A stretch of DNA of 64,000 bases from Parvibaculum sedimenti (GCF_009184905.1 NZ_WESC01000012.1:43646-107645), one strand, 5' to 3'; shown: positions 18,055 through 29,097, counted from the stretch's first letter. Numbers and translations are program-made. Notes: generated from the letters alone by a model not told the origin.

Positions 18055-18864
18055 ATGCATGAGAAAGACCTCGAAACGCATCTCAACGCCATCGAGAAAG
18101 ACGGCTACACGATAGTCGAGAATGCAATCGACCCGGATCATCTCGTCGCGCTGAACGCAGCCCTGCTGCGGCTCGAATACGAACTTGGCATAGAACCCGC
18201 GCGCAACGGCTTCGAGGGCCATCACACGGTTCGCATCTATAATCTTCTTGCGCATGGAAAGGCCTTCGAGCGCATTCCGACACATCCGCTTGTTCTGCCG
18301 ATCGTCGAAGGCGTGCTGGATGAAGGTTGCCTCGTTTCGTCACTCTCGTCGATTTCCATCGACCCCGGCGAAAGAGCGCAGCCGATTCACGCCGACGACC
18401 AGATCATGCCGGTCGCCAAGCCGCATGCGCCCTTCGTCTGCAATTCCATGTGGGCGCTCACCGACTTCACGGAAGAAAACGGCGCGACGCGCATCATTCC
18501 CGGGTCGCACAAGCGGAGCTCATCACCGGACTACGGGCATGAATATGACAGCATTGCCGCCGAGATGCCGAAGGGTTCCGTGTTAATTTGGCATGGCAGC
18601 TTGTGGCATGGCGGCGGCGCCAATAAATCCGGCGAGCGCCGCGTCGGCATCGCCATGAATTATTGCGCGGGTTATATCCGCCAGCAGGAAAACCAGCAGC
18701 TCGGCCTGCCGCTTGAATTCGTTCGTTCCTTCGAGCCGCGACTGCAGGAGCTTTGCGGCTTCGGCACCTACCGAAGCCTCATCGGCCATATCGACAAAAA
18801 GACGCCCGCGCAGAGGCTTCTGGGGGAGGTTCGCGACTTCAAGGCGATATGGGACCTCGGTTGA
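18055..18864 (+). CDS. Phytanoyl-CoA dioxygenase (PhyH) family protein
   Basis: 269-aa Fe(II)/2-oxoglutarate-dependent oxygenase. Iron ligands are visible as HADD (HxD) in QPIHADDQIMP and the distal His in WHGSLWHGGG; the oxoglutarate Arg is probably in SGERRVGIAMNY. TEENGATRIIPGSHK is the characteristic PhyH strand. The substrate is unknown; bacterial members hydroxylate lipids, amino acids and secondary metabolites. A strong GGGGAGGGAGC site precedes the ATG. It follows another 2OG oxygenase on the same strand after a 202-bp gap. Confidence 0.92.
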   Translation: MHEKDLETHLNAIEKDGYTIVENAIDPDHLVALNAALLRLEYELGIEPARNGFEGHHTVRIYNLLAHGKAFERIPTHPLVLPIVEGVLDEGCLVSSLSSISIDPGERAQPIHADDQIMPVAKPHAPFVCNSMWALTDFTEENGATRIIPGSHKRSSSPDYGHEYDSIAAEMPKGSVLIWHGSLWHGGGANKSGERRVGIAMNYCAGYIRQQENQQLGLPLEFVRSFEPRLQELCGFGTYRSLIGHIDKKTPAQRLLGEVRDFKAIWDLG

Positions 18865-18866
18865 AG

Positions 18867-19622
18867 TCAGCAGCGCTCGGCTAACAGCGAGGGAAGTTCA
18901 GCGATGCTGTCAATGACGACATCGGCAAGCGGCGCCAGATCCTCTCGCGCGCTCGTACCCGTCAGCACACCAACTAAAAGCCCCGCCCCGGCCGCGCGCC
19001 CCATGTCGAGATCGTGGCTGTTGTCACCGACGACGGCGATGCATTCGGGGCCAAGCCCGATGGCGGCGCAAAAGGCATTGACCATGCCGGGGGAAGGCTT
19101 TGCGCCATAGCCGCTGTCATAGCCACAATGAAATTCCAGATGCTCCGCCAGACCGAAGCGTGTGATGGTGGCCAGCGCGGAAGCCTCTCCGTCATTCGTT
19201 GCAAGACCAAGCCGGAATCCCCGGCCCCGCAAAGTTGAAAAAAGCACCTGAAGATCCGTGACCGGCCGCGAGCGCACCGGCGCTTCGCGGGCAAAAAGGG
19301 CGTCCAGATCCTCGACAAGGCGCGAAAGCTCGCGCTTCACGCCAAGCTCCCGCCACAGCGTTGCGAGTTCCACCGTCTCGCCGGCCGCGAAGACCGTACC
19401 CGCACCGATGCGGCCACTCGCCACGTCATACCCCACCGCTTCGAGAAGGCCGGGTACAATCCCCTCGTCTCCCTCCGCCGCCAACGCCGCCGCCTCCTTC
19501 AGAATGGGTCCCCAGGTCTCGTGATAGCTGAACAGCGTTCCGTCCTTGTCGAAAAGGATGGCGCGGATTTCCGCTTCCTGTCGCTGGCGATTTTCAGAAC
19601 CTGACATTTCGGCACCATGCAT
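18867..19622 (-). CDS. HAD-superfamily hydrolase, phosphoglycolate phosphatase-like
   Basis: About 251 aa. HAD motif I is ILFDKDGTLFSYH (nucleophile Asp and DxD acid), motif II lies near LGLATND, motif III Lys is in GYGAKPSPGMVNAF, and motif IV is VVGDNSHDLDMGRAAGAG. The helical cap sits after motif I, as in the Gph/PGPase subgroup, so phosphoglycolate is a reasonable substrate guess. I used the ATG at 19622; a GTG at 19631 and an ATG at 19607 are alternatives. It converges on the PhyH gene with two bases between stops. Confidence 0.88.
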   Translation of the reverse strand: MHGAEMSGSENRQRQEAEIRAILFDKDGTLFSYHETWGPILKEAAALAAEGDEGIVPGLLEAVGYDVASGRIGAGTVFAAGETVELATLWRELGVKRELSRLVEDLDALFAREAPVRSRPVTDLQVLFSTLRGRGFRLGLATNDGEASALATITRFGLAEHLEFHCGYDSGYGAKPSPGMVNAFCAAIGLGPECIAVVGDNSHDLDMGRAAGAGLLVGVLTGTSAREDLAPLADVVIDSIAELPSLLAERC

Positions 19623-19704
19623 GGGCGTCACTTTTCCGCTTTAAAGCGAGCCGCGATTATACTGATATATATTGCGGTCTGACGAACCTGAGGGGGAGAT
19701 CCCG

Positions 19705-19965
19705 ATGCGATCCTTCAAGATCACCTTCGCGTTCCTGCTCCTGCTCGCAAGCGTCGCGATCGCAGGCCTCACCTATATCCAGAGCCATATTGCGGGCATC
19801 TCGACCGGCATCCTTCTCGTTATCGTGAATGCTGCCTATGCCTTCGACCATCGCCATGCGCTTTTCGGCATCGAAGGACCGGATAGCCCTGAGCGCTCTT
19901 CGGTTCAGACTGTCGCGCTGCGCCACGGCCACATTGTTGCCATGCGTCATGACGGCGATAGCTGA
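19705..19965 (+). CDS. Small membrane protein of unknown function
   Basis: 86-aa protein with two predicted membrane helices (ITFAFLLLLASVAIAGLTYI and IAGISTGILLVIVNAAYAF) followed by a hydrophilic tail. No family recognised. The start at 19705 has GAGGGGGAGATC upstream. The region ahead is AT-rich (TATACTGATATATATT) and probably carries its promoter. It faces the nitroreductase gene. Confidence 0.6.
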   Translation: MRSFKITFAFLLLLASVAIAGLTYIQSHIAGISTGILLVIVNAAYAFDHRHALFGIEGPDSPERSSVQTVALRHGHIVAMRHDGDS

Positions 19966-19974
19966 TGACGTCGA

Positions 19975-20556
19975 CTATTCGGACTTCCACTCGCTCACGA
20001 TGTCGGCAAGTGCCGGCCGCTCGCGTTCATCCTTCGGCTGGCTCGGGCTGCCAAAATAGATGAAGCCCGCCACGCGCTCGTTCTCGCCGAGGCCAAGCGC
20101 CTTCGCGACATTGTCGCTATAGGCATACCACTCTGTCAGCCATGCACCGACGAACCCCAGCGCCGTCGCCGCGACCAGCATGTTCTGGCAAGCGGCGCCT
20201 GCCGAAAGGCGCTGCTCCCATTCCGGTGCTTTCTTGCTCGGCACCAGGCGCGAGATGACGGCGACGACGAGCGGGGCCTGCAGGAGGCGGTTCTCTTCGA
20301 GCTTCAACCGGTCCTCATCCGCGCGCGGCTCCTCCGCTGCGAAGATGTGGCGCAGCACCTTGCCAAACTGCGCCCGCGCCGCGCCCCTGAACACGATGAA
20401 ACGCCAAGGCGCGAGCTTGCCGTGATCCGGGACACGCGACGCGGCACGCAACATGATCTCGAGGTCAGCCTCATCCGGCCCAGGCTCAACCATGGTCAGC
20501 GGCTTCACGGAGCGGCGGGTAAGAAGCAGATCAATGGTTTCCGGGGAACGCGGCAC
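19975..20556 (-). CDS. Nitroreductase family protein
   Basis: 193-aa FMN-dependent oxidoreductase. It opens with the family motif LLLTRRSVKPLTMVEPGP (the RRS phosphate-binding Arg pair) and continues with VPDHGKLAPWRFIVF, GAACQNMLVAATALGFVGAW and VAGFIYFGSPS. The YdjA/RutE-like single-domain layout suggests NAD(P)H-dependent reduction of nitro or quinone compounds; no substrate can be assigned. The frame stays open 68 codons upstream, but a GTG at 20556 preceded by GGAAGGA begins exactly before the conserved motif. Confidence 0.88.
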   Translation of the reverse strand: MPRSPETIDLLLTRRSVKPLTMVEPGPDEADLEIMLRAASRVPDHGKLAPWRFIVFRGAARAQFGKVLRHIFAAEEPRADEDRLKLEENRLLQAPLVVAVISRLVPSKKAPEWEQRLSAGAACQNMLVAATALGFVGAWLTEWYAYSDNVAKALGLGENERVAGFIYFGSPSQPKDERERPALADIVSEWKSE

Positions 20557-20657
20557 GATATTTCCTTCCGATTGGGAGTGCCGCAAACCTAAGCATCGCC
20601 CTTTACAGGCGCAAGCCCGCGCAGCAACATCCCGTCGGGCAAATAAGGGGGCATTCC

Positions 20658-21491
20658 GTGGGGTTTTTACGGTTGGGCCGCGCATTGCGCGCAACGCTGA
20701 CCGCGGCAACGGGGCTGATCGCCGCGACAGGAGCAAGCGCGCCAGCGCTGGCCGGCGCATGGCCCATGGCTGAGGGCGAGCTTCTGGTCATCGTTCCGTT
20801 CAGCACAACCCGCGCAAACGACAGCTATGATAGCAGCGGCAAGGTCGTGCCGCATAGCGATTACCGCAAGACGGAACTCGCACCCTATCTCGAATATGGC
20901 TTGACGAAGAGCCTCACACTCGTCTCTTCACTCGCGCTGACGCGCGACAGCACCGATTATTTCGGCATCGAATTCACCCAGAGGTCGATTTCGCGGCTGG
21001 AACTCGGCATGCACCTCGGCCTCGGTGAATGGCGCGATACGCGCTTTGCCGTGCAAGCGCTCGCCGTGCGGCACAACGCGGCCTCAGGCGGCGATCCCTT
21101 CAGTTCGCGGCGTGGCGACGTCGACGGTGAGATCGGTCTCTTCATGGGTCGGAACTTCACCCTTTGGGGCCTGAACGGCTTTACCAACACCTATGGCGGC
21201 TGGCGCTATCGTCCGGCGGGGCGGCCCGGCGAGACCAAGCTCAATGTCACGATGGGCTTAAGACCGCTTGCCGACACGATGTTGCTCATCAAGAGCGAAA
21301 GCTTCGCCTCCATCGGCAAGGTCACGGGAGATTATGCGTTTCAGCGTGTCGCCGCGAGCAAGGTCGGCCTCTCCATCGTTCAGCAATTCGACCGCAATGT
21401 TTCACTCGAACTGGGCGCGATGCGCGCTATCGCCGGGCAAAACAGTCTGCGCGAGAGCACACTTACGCTCGGCCTCTGGTACAGGCTATGA
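20658..21491 (+). CDS. Outer-membrane beta-barrel protein, unknown function
   Basis: 277-aa exported protein. A signal peptide (basic start, hydrophobic core, cleavage near APALAGAW) is followed by alternating amphipathic strands throughout (LELGMHLGLGEWRDTRFAVQ, KLNVTMGLRPLADTMLLIKS), and the chain ends in LGLWYRL, similar to a barrel C-terminal signal. It resembles small transporter-like barrels, but no substrate can be named. Translation probably starts at the GTG at 20658 after AAGGGGG. The stop is four bases from that of the convergent gene. Confidence 0.7.
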   Translation: MGFLRLGRALRATLTAATGLIAATGASAPALAGAWPMAEGELLVIVPFSTTRANDSYDSSGKVVPHSDYRKTELAPYLEYGLTKSLTLVSSLALTRDSTDYFGIEFTQRSISRLELGMHLGLGEWRDTRFAVQALAVRHNAASGGDPFSSRRGDVDGEIGLFMGRNFTLWGLNGFTNTYGGWRYRPAGRPGETKLNVTMGLRPLADTMLLIKSESFASIGKVTGDYAFQRVAASKVGLSIVQQFDRNVSLELGAMRAIAGQNSLRESTLTLGLWYRL

Positions 21492-21495
21492 CGCA

Positions 21496-23217
21496 TCACC
21501 GCCTCAGCCCATCGATTGCTGAGGCTGACTTCTCATCCGCCGCCTTGCCGAGCATCGACAGAACGTCGACGTCGGGCGCGGCGTCCCGCCCGCTCGCGGG
21601 CACCGCGGCGCGGAGTTCTTCGAGAGAGAAGCCCATCTTCGCGTCATAGGTCCGCTCCGACTGATTGCGCAGCCGCCGCTCCGCCTCATACCAGCTCCGC
21701 TTCACGCTATCGTCGCGGCAGGTGGCTAGTTCGGCGCCTTGCGCGCCCCAACGCCGTTCGGGGCACTGATAGGGGTCGAAGGAAAAGTCGAAAAGCCGCT
21801 TCCGCGCCTCCTCAAAGCTCATCTGACGCCTGCTTCCATCGCTCGCTGTCCAGACCACGGTGCAAGCTCCCGCCGCCTCGCGATAAGCGGCGGAGAGATC
21901 CCGCGCTAGGTACGCCCCGCCATAGGTGATGTTTTTGCTCCCGGCCTTGCGCATGGCGAGGAACTTCGCAATCTGGTCCTTCAACTCCTGAAATGAAACC
22001 TTGAGCCGCGCATCGCGCGATGGCGTCGAATAGGTCTCCCAATCGCCGGAAGTGCCATAAATATTCTCCGGCAGACGCGACGGTTGCGGCTGACTGTTGA
22101 TCCCGGCCTGAACGGCAACGTCGATTGCCATGGCCCTGTAGTGGAGATCGTCGCAAAGTCCCTTCACCATGCCGCGAGTCTCGGCCAGCGGATCATAGAT
22201 GATGTCGTGCCCCGCGACGGCGCGGCGAACATAGTCGTAATAGTCGAGCGTCTCGCCCTTGTAGACGAAACGGCCCGCGCTCCAGCTTGCGCCCCGCTCG
22301 GTGCCGTAAAACTGCTCATCGGACCAGTCAGGCAATTGCCCGTCCATCGCGGCTACCATATGGCCACCGACATAAGAGCCGTCGCTCGCCCGGCTCGCAC
22401 CGATGAGCTTCGGCGGACGCCAGTTCTTGAAACCCGCACCCATGGGCGGGGAGGCTCGAACAAAGCGCCGTCCATAGCTGCCCCGCGTCAATGTATTGTC
22501 CGGATGGCTGTCGATGAAGCGGATGCGGCCCTCATCATCCACATCATAGACAACCGCAACATGGCCATTGGGGTCGTAGATGTTGGTCCCGGCGCGGATC
22601 GCACCAGGCGCGATCTTCACCGGATAAAAGTCGAAGAAATCGCCTTCGCGCGGCTTCGGCGCGAAGCGATACATTGCGCTCGAAATCATGTTGGAGATAT
22701 TCGTCAGCACATATCGAGCGTTTGGCCAATGCCCATCCGACGGGGTCAGAATATCCGTACGCTGGAAGACGTAATTGCCGTAACGCGAATAGCGAAGATC
22801 GTTGGACTCCCCTATCGCCGCGACGCCACTGACATAAGAGAAGGGCAAGCCGTTCTTCCAGGCAAAATAGGCGCGCAGCACATAGGGCAAGTCCGCGCAA
22901 TCAGCAAAGAAGCTCGATCCGGCGGGATCACTCGCGCGGTAGATATTGGCGGGGCCGCGGAGGCATTCATCGACGGTTCGGCAACCGCTCAGGCCTATGG
23001 CGCGAATGAATTCGCCATAGGCGCGCTCGTCGCTGGCGCTCCATTCAGGTTTGAGAATGCGCCACTGAAGTCCTGCGGGCGCCGGCGCGGCGTTCGGGTC
23101 GAGCATGTCGAGCCCGCTGACGACGGGCGACATGGTGCCGGCAGGCAGGGACTCGGCAAGCGCGCCGCCCACCCATAAGCAAAGCGCTACCGCAATAGCG
23201 TAGCCGCCGATCCTCAT
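21496..23217 (-). CDS. Secreted protein with papain/transglutaminase-like Cys-His-Asp triad
   Basis: 573-aa exported protein, signal peptide cleaved near GGALAES. In the N-terminal half, SSFFADCADLPYVLRAYFAW places Cys107 at the start of a helix, NGHVAVVYDV gives His219 and IRFIDSHPD gives Asp236. That order and spacing match papain-like folds (NlpC/P60, transglutaminase), so a peptidase or amidase acting on the envelope is possible. The second half (from about 300) is not recognised and contains conserved-looking Cys residues (GACTVVW, YQCPER, ATCRDD). I used the ATG at 23217 because the signal peptide starts there. Function is inferred from the triad only. Confidence 0.65.
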   Translation of the reverse strand: MRIGGYAIAVALCLWVGGALAESLPAGTMSPVVSGLDMLDPNAAPAPAGLQWRILKPEWSASDERAYGEFIRAIGLSGCRTVDECLRGPANIYRASDPAGSSFFADCADLPYVLRAYFAWKNGLPFSYVSGVAAIGESNDLRYSRYGNYVFQRTDILTPSDGHWPNARYVLTNISNMISSAMYRFAPKPREGDFFDFYPVKIAPGAIRAGTNIYDPNGHVAVVYDVDDEGRIRFIDSHPDNTLTRGSYGRRFVRASPPMGAGFKNWRPPKLIGASRASDGSYVGGHMVAAMDGQLPDWSDEQFYGTERGASWSAGRFVYKGETLDYYDYVRRAVAGHDIIYDPLAETRGMVKGLCDDLHYRAMAIDVAVQAGINSQPQPSRLPENIYGTSGDWETYSTPSRDARLKVSFQELKDQIAKFLAMRKAGSKNITYGGAYLARDLSAAYREAAGACTVVWTASDGSRRQMSFEEARKRLFDFSFDPYQCPERRWGAQGAELATCRDDSVKRSWYEAERRLRNQSERTYDAKMGFSLEELRAAVPASGRDAAPDVDVLSMLGKAADEKSASAIDGLRR

Positions 23218-23295
23218 CCCGTGTATTCCCCCGAATCCGCGTGACAGGCAGACACTCAACCACATCCTTATGTGGCATGTCCGACACGGACAGAT

Positions 23296-24566
23296 TTAGT
23301 CTTTACCCGGGATATTTTCGTGCTGCATGGCCGCCCCCACCATCTGGAAACCGACACCTTTGGGCAGCGTCGCCGCGAAAGCTTTCAGCGCCTTCATGGC
23401 GCGTTCGCGCGCCGCAGAATCGGTAAGATAGAAGCTCACGCGATCCTCTTTCGGCGTAATCCTCGCGCCTCCCAGCCGAAGTACGGCAAGTTCAGCCCAT
23501 CGCGCGGGAATCGCCCCCTCGAAGGAGTTCTTGTAGATTATGGCCATTTCCACTCGCTTTTCGGCGACCGCGTGATCGAACCAGCCCGCATCCCTTTGTT
23601 CAAATGCGATCCGGGCGCGGGCGAACCCGAGACCGCGCATATCGAGCACGTAATCAGGGTTCCGATAGGCAACCCATCCAAGATCGTTGACCGCAACCGG
23701 CGCCTTCCAGAATTCCGTGACGAAACGGTGCATCTGATATTGCTGCTCGAAAATGTTTCGTGCCGCGGTCGGCGTCTGCGCCACAGGCACAACATAACTG
23801 GCAGCGAAGACCAGCAGGACCACAAAGCCGCCAAACCATGTCCATATGTGTTCGTCGAGACGCGAGGAAATCGGGCGGGCAATGCCTGATAGATGCGAAT
23901 AGAGGATCCAGACGAGCAGAACCCCGACCACAGCAACGCCAGCGCAGCGGCTCCGGCGCCCGCGCCTCCCTCATAACGCAGAAGTGCGCCCGCAAAAGCT
24001 ATCGGGATCATGAACCATGGCGTCGGCTTACCCTCGGCGACATCGATGATCGCGACCATCGTTGCAAGCGTGCAGAAGATATGAGGCGTGTGCTCCATTC
24101 CCGTGAAGACGAGAGCGACGCCATTGACGGCCAGCGTCGCCAATAGAGCGCCAGCATTCGCCGCCGGATCATTACTCGCAAAGCCGAAGCGGATAAACAG
24201 CTGCCGCCACACAGCAAGGATGCCGAAGCTTGCCGCGACGTTAAGCGCCAGCGCACCCCATTCTCCAACGACCAGCGCCGCGAATGGGGCAAGGAGAAAT
24301 GGATAGAGAATGGAGGATGATGGCGAAGCATATTCGCCCGGATTGATACCATATTCACCGTGGGCGATGCTTTCCGCGAGCGCCAGATGAATGTAGGGAT
24401 CGTCGAGGGTGAAGAAGACGGGTGTTCCGGTTTGAACCGCGATCACAATCATCTCGGTCAGGAGCAAGATGCCGAGTACCGCATACGCGACAGCGCCCTG
24501 CGAACATCGTAATCCCGAAACCTTCGCCACCCCTGCCCCCCTGACATCAAGTTGAGCCTCAATCAA
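23296..24566 (-). pseudogene. Frameshifted polytopic membrane protein, GT-C glycosyltransferase-like
   Basis: The first part (24566 to about 23935) encodes several membrane helices with FFTLDDPYIHLALAESIAHG and YASPSSSILYPFLLAPF, the acidic first loop typical of GT-C-fold sugar transferases. After LLRYEGGAGAGAAALALLW this frame loses membrane character, while the -1 frame continues with VVGVLLVWILYSHLSG to a proper C-terminal domain ending at 23296. One missing base near 23935-23960 explains this; the join also looks short for the family, so more may be lost. Either a pseudogene or a sequencing error. The TTG at 24566 is the best upstream start, but weak. Confidence 0.65.
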
Positions 24567-24598
24567 AACTCATAAGGTCAAGCCCGGCAACTATCATT

Positions 24599-24630
24599 AA
24601 AAAAGGGGAAGCTTTCGCTTCCCCTTTTTA
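24599..24630 (-). terminator. Intrinsic terminator after thrS
   Basis: A perfect 13-bp stem (AAAAAGGGGAAGC with GCTTCCCCTTTTT) around a 4-nt loop TTTC, with a T-run on the minus strand. It ends the yidD-thrS transcript. Confidence 0.9.
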
Positions 24631-24634
24631 ATCG

Positions 24635-26620
24635 TCACTCGGCGGCGGCCCTGAGTTTGGCTGGTCTGAGGTCAGGTGGCGTCGCTTCGGCTGTCAGTGT
24701 CCGAATTGCTTCGTCGAGCGAGGTCACCATCTGATCTTGCGACCCGAGGCGGCGGACTGAAACCGTGTGCTCCTCCGCTTCGCGCTTGCCGGCGACGAGG
24801 ATCACCGGGACCTTGCCGACCGAATGTTCACGGACCTTGTAATTGATCTTCTCGTTACGCAGATCGAGTTCGACGCGAAGTCCCGCCGCGCGGAGTGCCG
24901 CCACCGCCTCTTCGGCATAGGAGTCGGCCTCCGACGTGATCGTCGCAACCACGACCTGCACCGGCGCGAGCCAGAGCGGGAAGCGGCCTTCGTAATGCTC
25001 GATCAGAATGCCGATGAATCGTTCGAGCGAGCCAAGGATGGCGCGGTGAAGCATCACGGGGCGATGCTTGGCGCTGTCCTCTCCGATGTAGGATGCATCG
25101 AGGCGCTCCGGCAGGTTGAAGTCGAGCTGCAGAGTGCCGAGCTGCCATGAGCGGCCGATGGCATCCTTCAGGTGGAATTCGAGCTTCGGGCCGTAGAATG
25201 CACCTTCACCCGGCGCGAGCGTGAATTCGCGACCGATGGCTTTGAGTGCCTCGGCCAGTGCCGTCTCGGCGCGGTCCCATGTATCGTCGGAGCCGACGCG
25301 CTGCTCCGGACGGAGCGCGAGGCGGACCTTGAGGTCCGTGAAGCCCATATCCTCATAGACGCTTTCCAGAAGCGACACGAAGGCTTCCGTCTCGCCGCGG
25401 ATCTGCTCCTCGGTGCAGAAGATATGCGCATCGTCCTGCGTCATCTGGCGAACACGCATCAGGCCATGAAGCGCGCCATGCGCCTCGTTGCGATGGCAGC
25501 AGCCGAACTCGGCCATGCGCAGCGGCAGGTCGCGATATGACTTCACGCCCTGCTTGAATATCTGGATATGGGCCGGGCAGTTCATCGGCTTGATCGCCAT
25601 GAGCTTCGCCTTGCCCGAGAGGATCGGCGCCTCATCATCCGTTGACGGAATTTCATCCGGTACGACGAACATGTTCTCGCGATACTTGCCCCAGTGGCCG
25701 GACTGCTCCCAGAACTTCGAGTCGAGAAGCTGCGGGGTGCGGACCTCGACATAGCCCGAAGCATCGATGCGGCGACGAACATATTGTTCGAGCGCCTGCC
25801 AGATGCGCCAGCCCTTCGGATGCCAGAAGACCGAGCCTTGCGCCTCTTCCTGCAGATGGAAGAGGTCCATCTCTCGGCCGATCTTGCGGTGGTCGCGGCG
25901 CTCGGCTTCTTCGACCATCTGGAGATAGGCCTTGAGTTCCGGCTCCGTAGCCCAGCAGGTGCCATAGATGCGCTGAAGCATCTCGTTGCGGCTGTCGCCA
26001 CGCCAATAGGCGCCCGCCAGCTTTGTCAGCTTGAAAGCCTTGCCGAGCTTGCCCGTGGACGGCAGATGGGGCCCACGGCATAGGTCAAGCCAGTTGCCCT
26101 GGCGGTAAACCGAAACATCCTCGCCCGCCGGAATGCTCTCGATGATCTCGGCCTTGTAGGCTTCGCCGATCTTGCGGAAATAGGCGATCGCCTCGTCACG
26201 CGGCCAGACTTCGCGCGTGATCGTCTCGTTGCGGTCGACGATCTCGCGCATCTTCGCCTCGATGGCTTCGAGATCTTCGGCCTTGAAGGGCTCCGCGCGT
26301 GCGAAGTCATAGAAGAAGCCGTTCTCGATCACCGGGCCGATGGTGACCTGCGTGCCGGGAAAAAGCTCCTGCACCGCTTCGGCCATCACATGGGCGCAGT
26401 CATGGCGCAGGATTTCGAGGCCGTCCGGCGTCGCGGGTGTCACCACCTCGACGATCGCATCCTCATCGATGATCGTCGAAAGGTCCTTCACCTTGCCGTC
26501 GATCTTCACGGCAAGCGCCTTCTTCGCCAGCGATTTGGCGATGCTCTCGGCAAAGGCGAGGCCGCTCAAGGGCTCCGCATGTTCGCGCACCGATCCATCC
26601 GGCAACGTCACTTTGATCAT
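24635..26620 (-). CDS. thrS: Threonyl-tRNA synthetase
   Basis: 661-aa class II synthetase charging tRNA-Thr. An N-terminal TGS domain ([14 protein letters not shown]) is followed by the editing domain with [18 protein letters not shown] and the C-H motif [16 protein letters not shown]. The catalytic core includes [11 protein letters not shown] (zinc Cys), [20 protein letters not shown] and [20 protein letters not shown]. The C-terminal anticodon-binding domain ends with [12 protein letters not shown]. Length is standard. Its ATG overlaps the stop of yidD by four bases, so the two are translationally coupled; a strong terminator follows. Confidence 0.98.
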   Translation of the reverse strand: MIKVTLPDGSVREHAEPLSGLAFAESIAKSLAKKALAVKIDGKVKDLSTIIDEDAIVEVVTPATPDGLEILRHDCAHVMAEAVQELFPGTQVTIGPVIENGFFYDFARAEPFKAEDLEAIEAKMREIVDRNETITREVWPRDEAIAYFRKIGEAYKAEIIESIPAGEDVSVYRQGNWLDLCRGPHLPSTGKLGKAFKLTKLAGAYWRGDSRNEMLQRIYGTCWATEPELKAYLQMVEEAERRDHRKIGREMDLFHLQEEAQGSVFWHPKGWRIWQALEQYVRRRIDASGYVEVRTPQLLDSKFWEQSGHWGKYRENMFVVPDEIPSTDDEAPILSGKAKLMAIKPMNCPAHIQIFKQGVKSYRDLPLRMAEFGCCHRNEAHGALHGLMRVRQMTQDDAHIFCTEEQIRGETEAFVSLLESVYEDMGFTDLKVRLALRPEQRVGSDDTWDRAETALAEALKAIGREFTLAPGEGAFYGPKLEFHLKDAIGRSWQLGTLQLDFNLPERLDASYIGEDSAKHRPVMLHRAILGSLERFIGILIEHYEGRFPLWLAPVQVVVATITSEADSYAEEAVAALRAAGLRVELDLRNEKINYKVREHSVGKVPVILVAGKREAEEHTVSVRRLGSQDQMVTSLDEAIRTLTAEATPPDLRPAKLRAAAE

Positions 26621-26922
26621 TTCATGTCTCTCGCTTCAATCCTGCGCGACCAACGTCCGTAGCGCCAAGGCATATACCACGGCACATGGGGCAAATCGCG
26701 CGGCACGGGGTCGAAACCGTGGCTGCCCCAGGGATGGCAACGGCTGATCCGCGATGCCGCGAGCCAGCCCCCTTTCCAGGGGCCATGCAGATCGATCGCC
26801 TCCATCGCATATTCCGAGCAGCTCGGCATGTGCCGGCAGCGCGGGCCAAGCAAGGGCGAAATGAACCAGCGGTAAAGCTGGATCAGGCCGCGCATTGCGA
26901 GCGACAGGGGGTCGTGCCTCAT
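26617..26922 (-). CDS. yidD: Membrane protein insertion efficiency factor YidD
   Basis: 101-aa small amphipathic membrane-associated protein thought to help YidC-dependent insertion. Family signature: [40 protein letters not shown] and [17 protein letters not shown] with three conserved Cys. It is upstream of and overlaps thrS, an arrangement common in alphaproteobacteria. Confidence 0.95.
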   Translation of the reverse strand: MRHDPLSLAMRGLIQLYRWFISPLLGPRCRHMPSCSEYAMEAIDLHGPWKGGWLAASRISRCHPWGSHGFDPVPRDLPHVPWYMPWRYGRWSRRIEARDMK

Positions 26923-27229
26923 GTCGTTTCCGTGGTCATTGCCCGGCGGAATCGGCCGGACGGGTGCAGGTTCATTATAGGAAATTTGATGTTCGGCGCG
27001 CGGTCGCGGGCCTTCGCGGCTCAGGCTATCTGCCCGAGCCGGTTCTAGTGAGGGTCACGGGCTGCAGGGCAGTCCCACTCCCGGAGATGGCTGTCTGTGC
27101 CGGTCGCAGAGACACGATTTCAGTCCTCGTCTCAGCGGAGCCCCGCTCCGCCCGTTTCACGGCGGCAAAGTTAGGCCGTCATGGTTGATAGAATATTACA
27201 GCCTCGGCCCCGGATCGTCCAATATCCCG
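26923..27229. promoter_or_regulatory. Gap between scaffold protein gene and yidD, with candidate promoter
   Basis: 307 bp without a convincing gene. On the minus strand a perfect TATAAT (26974-26979) lies about 50 bases before the yidD ATG and is a plausible -10 box; no good -35 box is seen. A GC-rich region (27000-27150) could fold but shows no riboswitch consensus that I recognise. Confidence 0.4.
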
Positions 27230-27694
27230 CTACTGCGCGACAGATTGGCTCTGTTTCGCGTTCATGGCCGCGTCTACCGCCTCCTCGACCGCATCGAAGA
27301 TCAGCAGCGTGGAGGCATGACGGGCCTTATAGTTACGGACAGGTTCGAGGACTTCGAGGTCCTTCCACTTGCCGTCATATATCTCGCGTGGCGGCTCGCC
27401 GCCTTCCTTGAGCATGCGCCGCATGGCGGCGCCCACCTCGTGGAGTTCAGCAGCGGTCGAGCCGATCACATGCGCGGCCATGATGGAGGAGGAAGCCTGC
27501 CCCAGCGCGCAGGCCTTTACGTCGGCGCCATAGGCGACAACCTTGTCGCCATCCATCTTCACATCGACGGTGACCTTGGAGCCGCAAAGTTTCGAGACCG
27601 CCGTCGCGCTTGCATCCGGCGCGGCAAGCCGCTCCGTCAGCGGGATGTTCCCGGCCAGCTTCAGAATTCGCGCGTTGTAGATCTCGTTCAGCAT
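27230..27694 (-). CDS. Iron-sulfur cluster assembly scaffold protein (NifU-N/IscU-like)
   Basis: 154-aa NifU N-terminal-domain protein. The first two scaffold cysteines are in SKLCGSKVTVDV and ADVKACALGQASSS. The third position, normally Cys, reads YKARHASTLLIFDAV, with His and Ala instead. This variant is common in the stand-alone alphaproteobacterial form next to yidD and thrS, and whether it builds clusters by itself is uncertain. The gene lies eight bases downstream of cysS, probably in its operon. Confidence 0.88.
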   Translation of the reverse strand: MLNEIYNARILKLAGNIPLTERLAAPDASATAVSKLCGSKVTVDVKMDGDKVVAYGADVKACALGQASSSIMAAHVIGSTAAELHEVGAAMRRMLKEGGEPPREIYDGKWKDLEVLEPVRNYKARHASTLLIFDAVEEAVDAAMNAKQSQSVAQ

Positions 27695-27702
27695 TGGGCC
27701 TC

Positions 27703-29097
<1,395 letters not shown>

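Noticed and set aside
14978..18864. Genomic island bounded by attachment sites
   Set aside because: Composition shift is seen in the restriction fragment, but no integrase, tRNA or direct repeats were found.
23925..23995. Programmed ribosomal frameshift in the membrane gene
   Set aside because: No slippery heptamer and downstream stem that I can see; mutation or sequencing error is simpler.
26923..27229. Possible TPP or cobalamin riboswitch upstream of yidD
   Set aside because: Only isolated CTGAGA and ACCC-like words; the full consensus order is absent.
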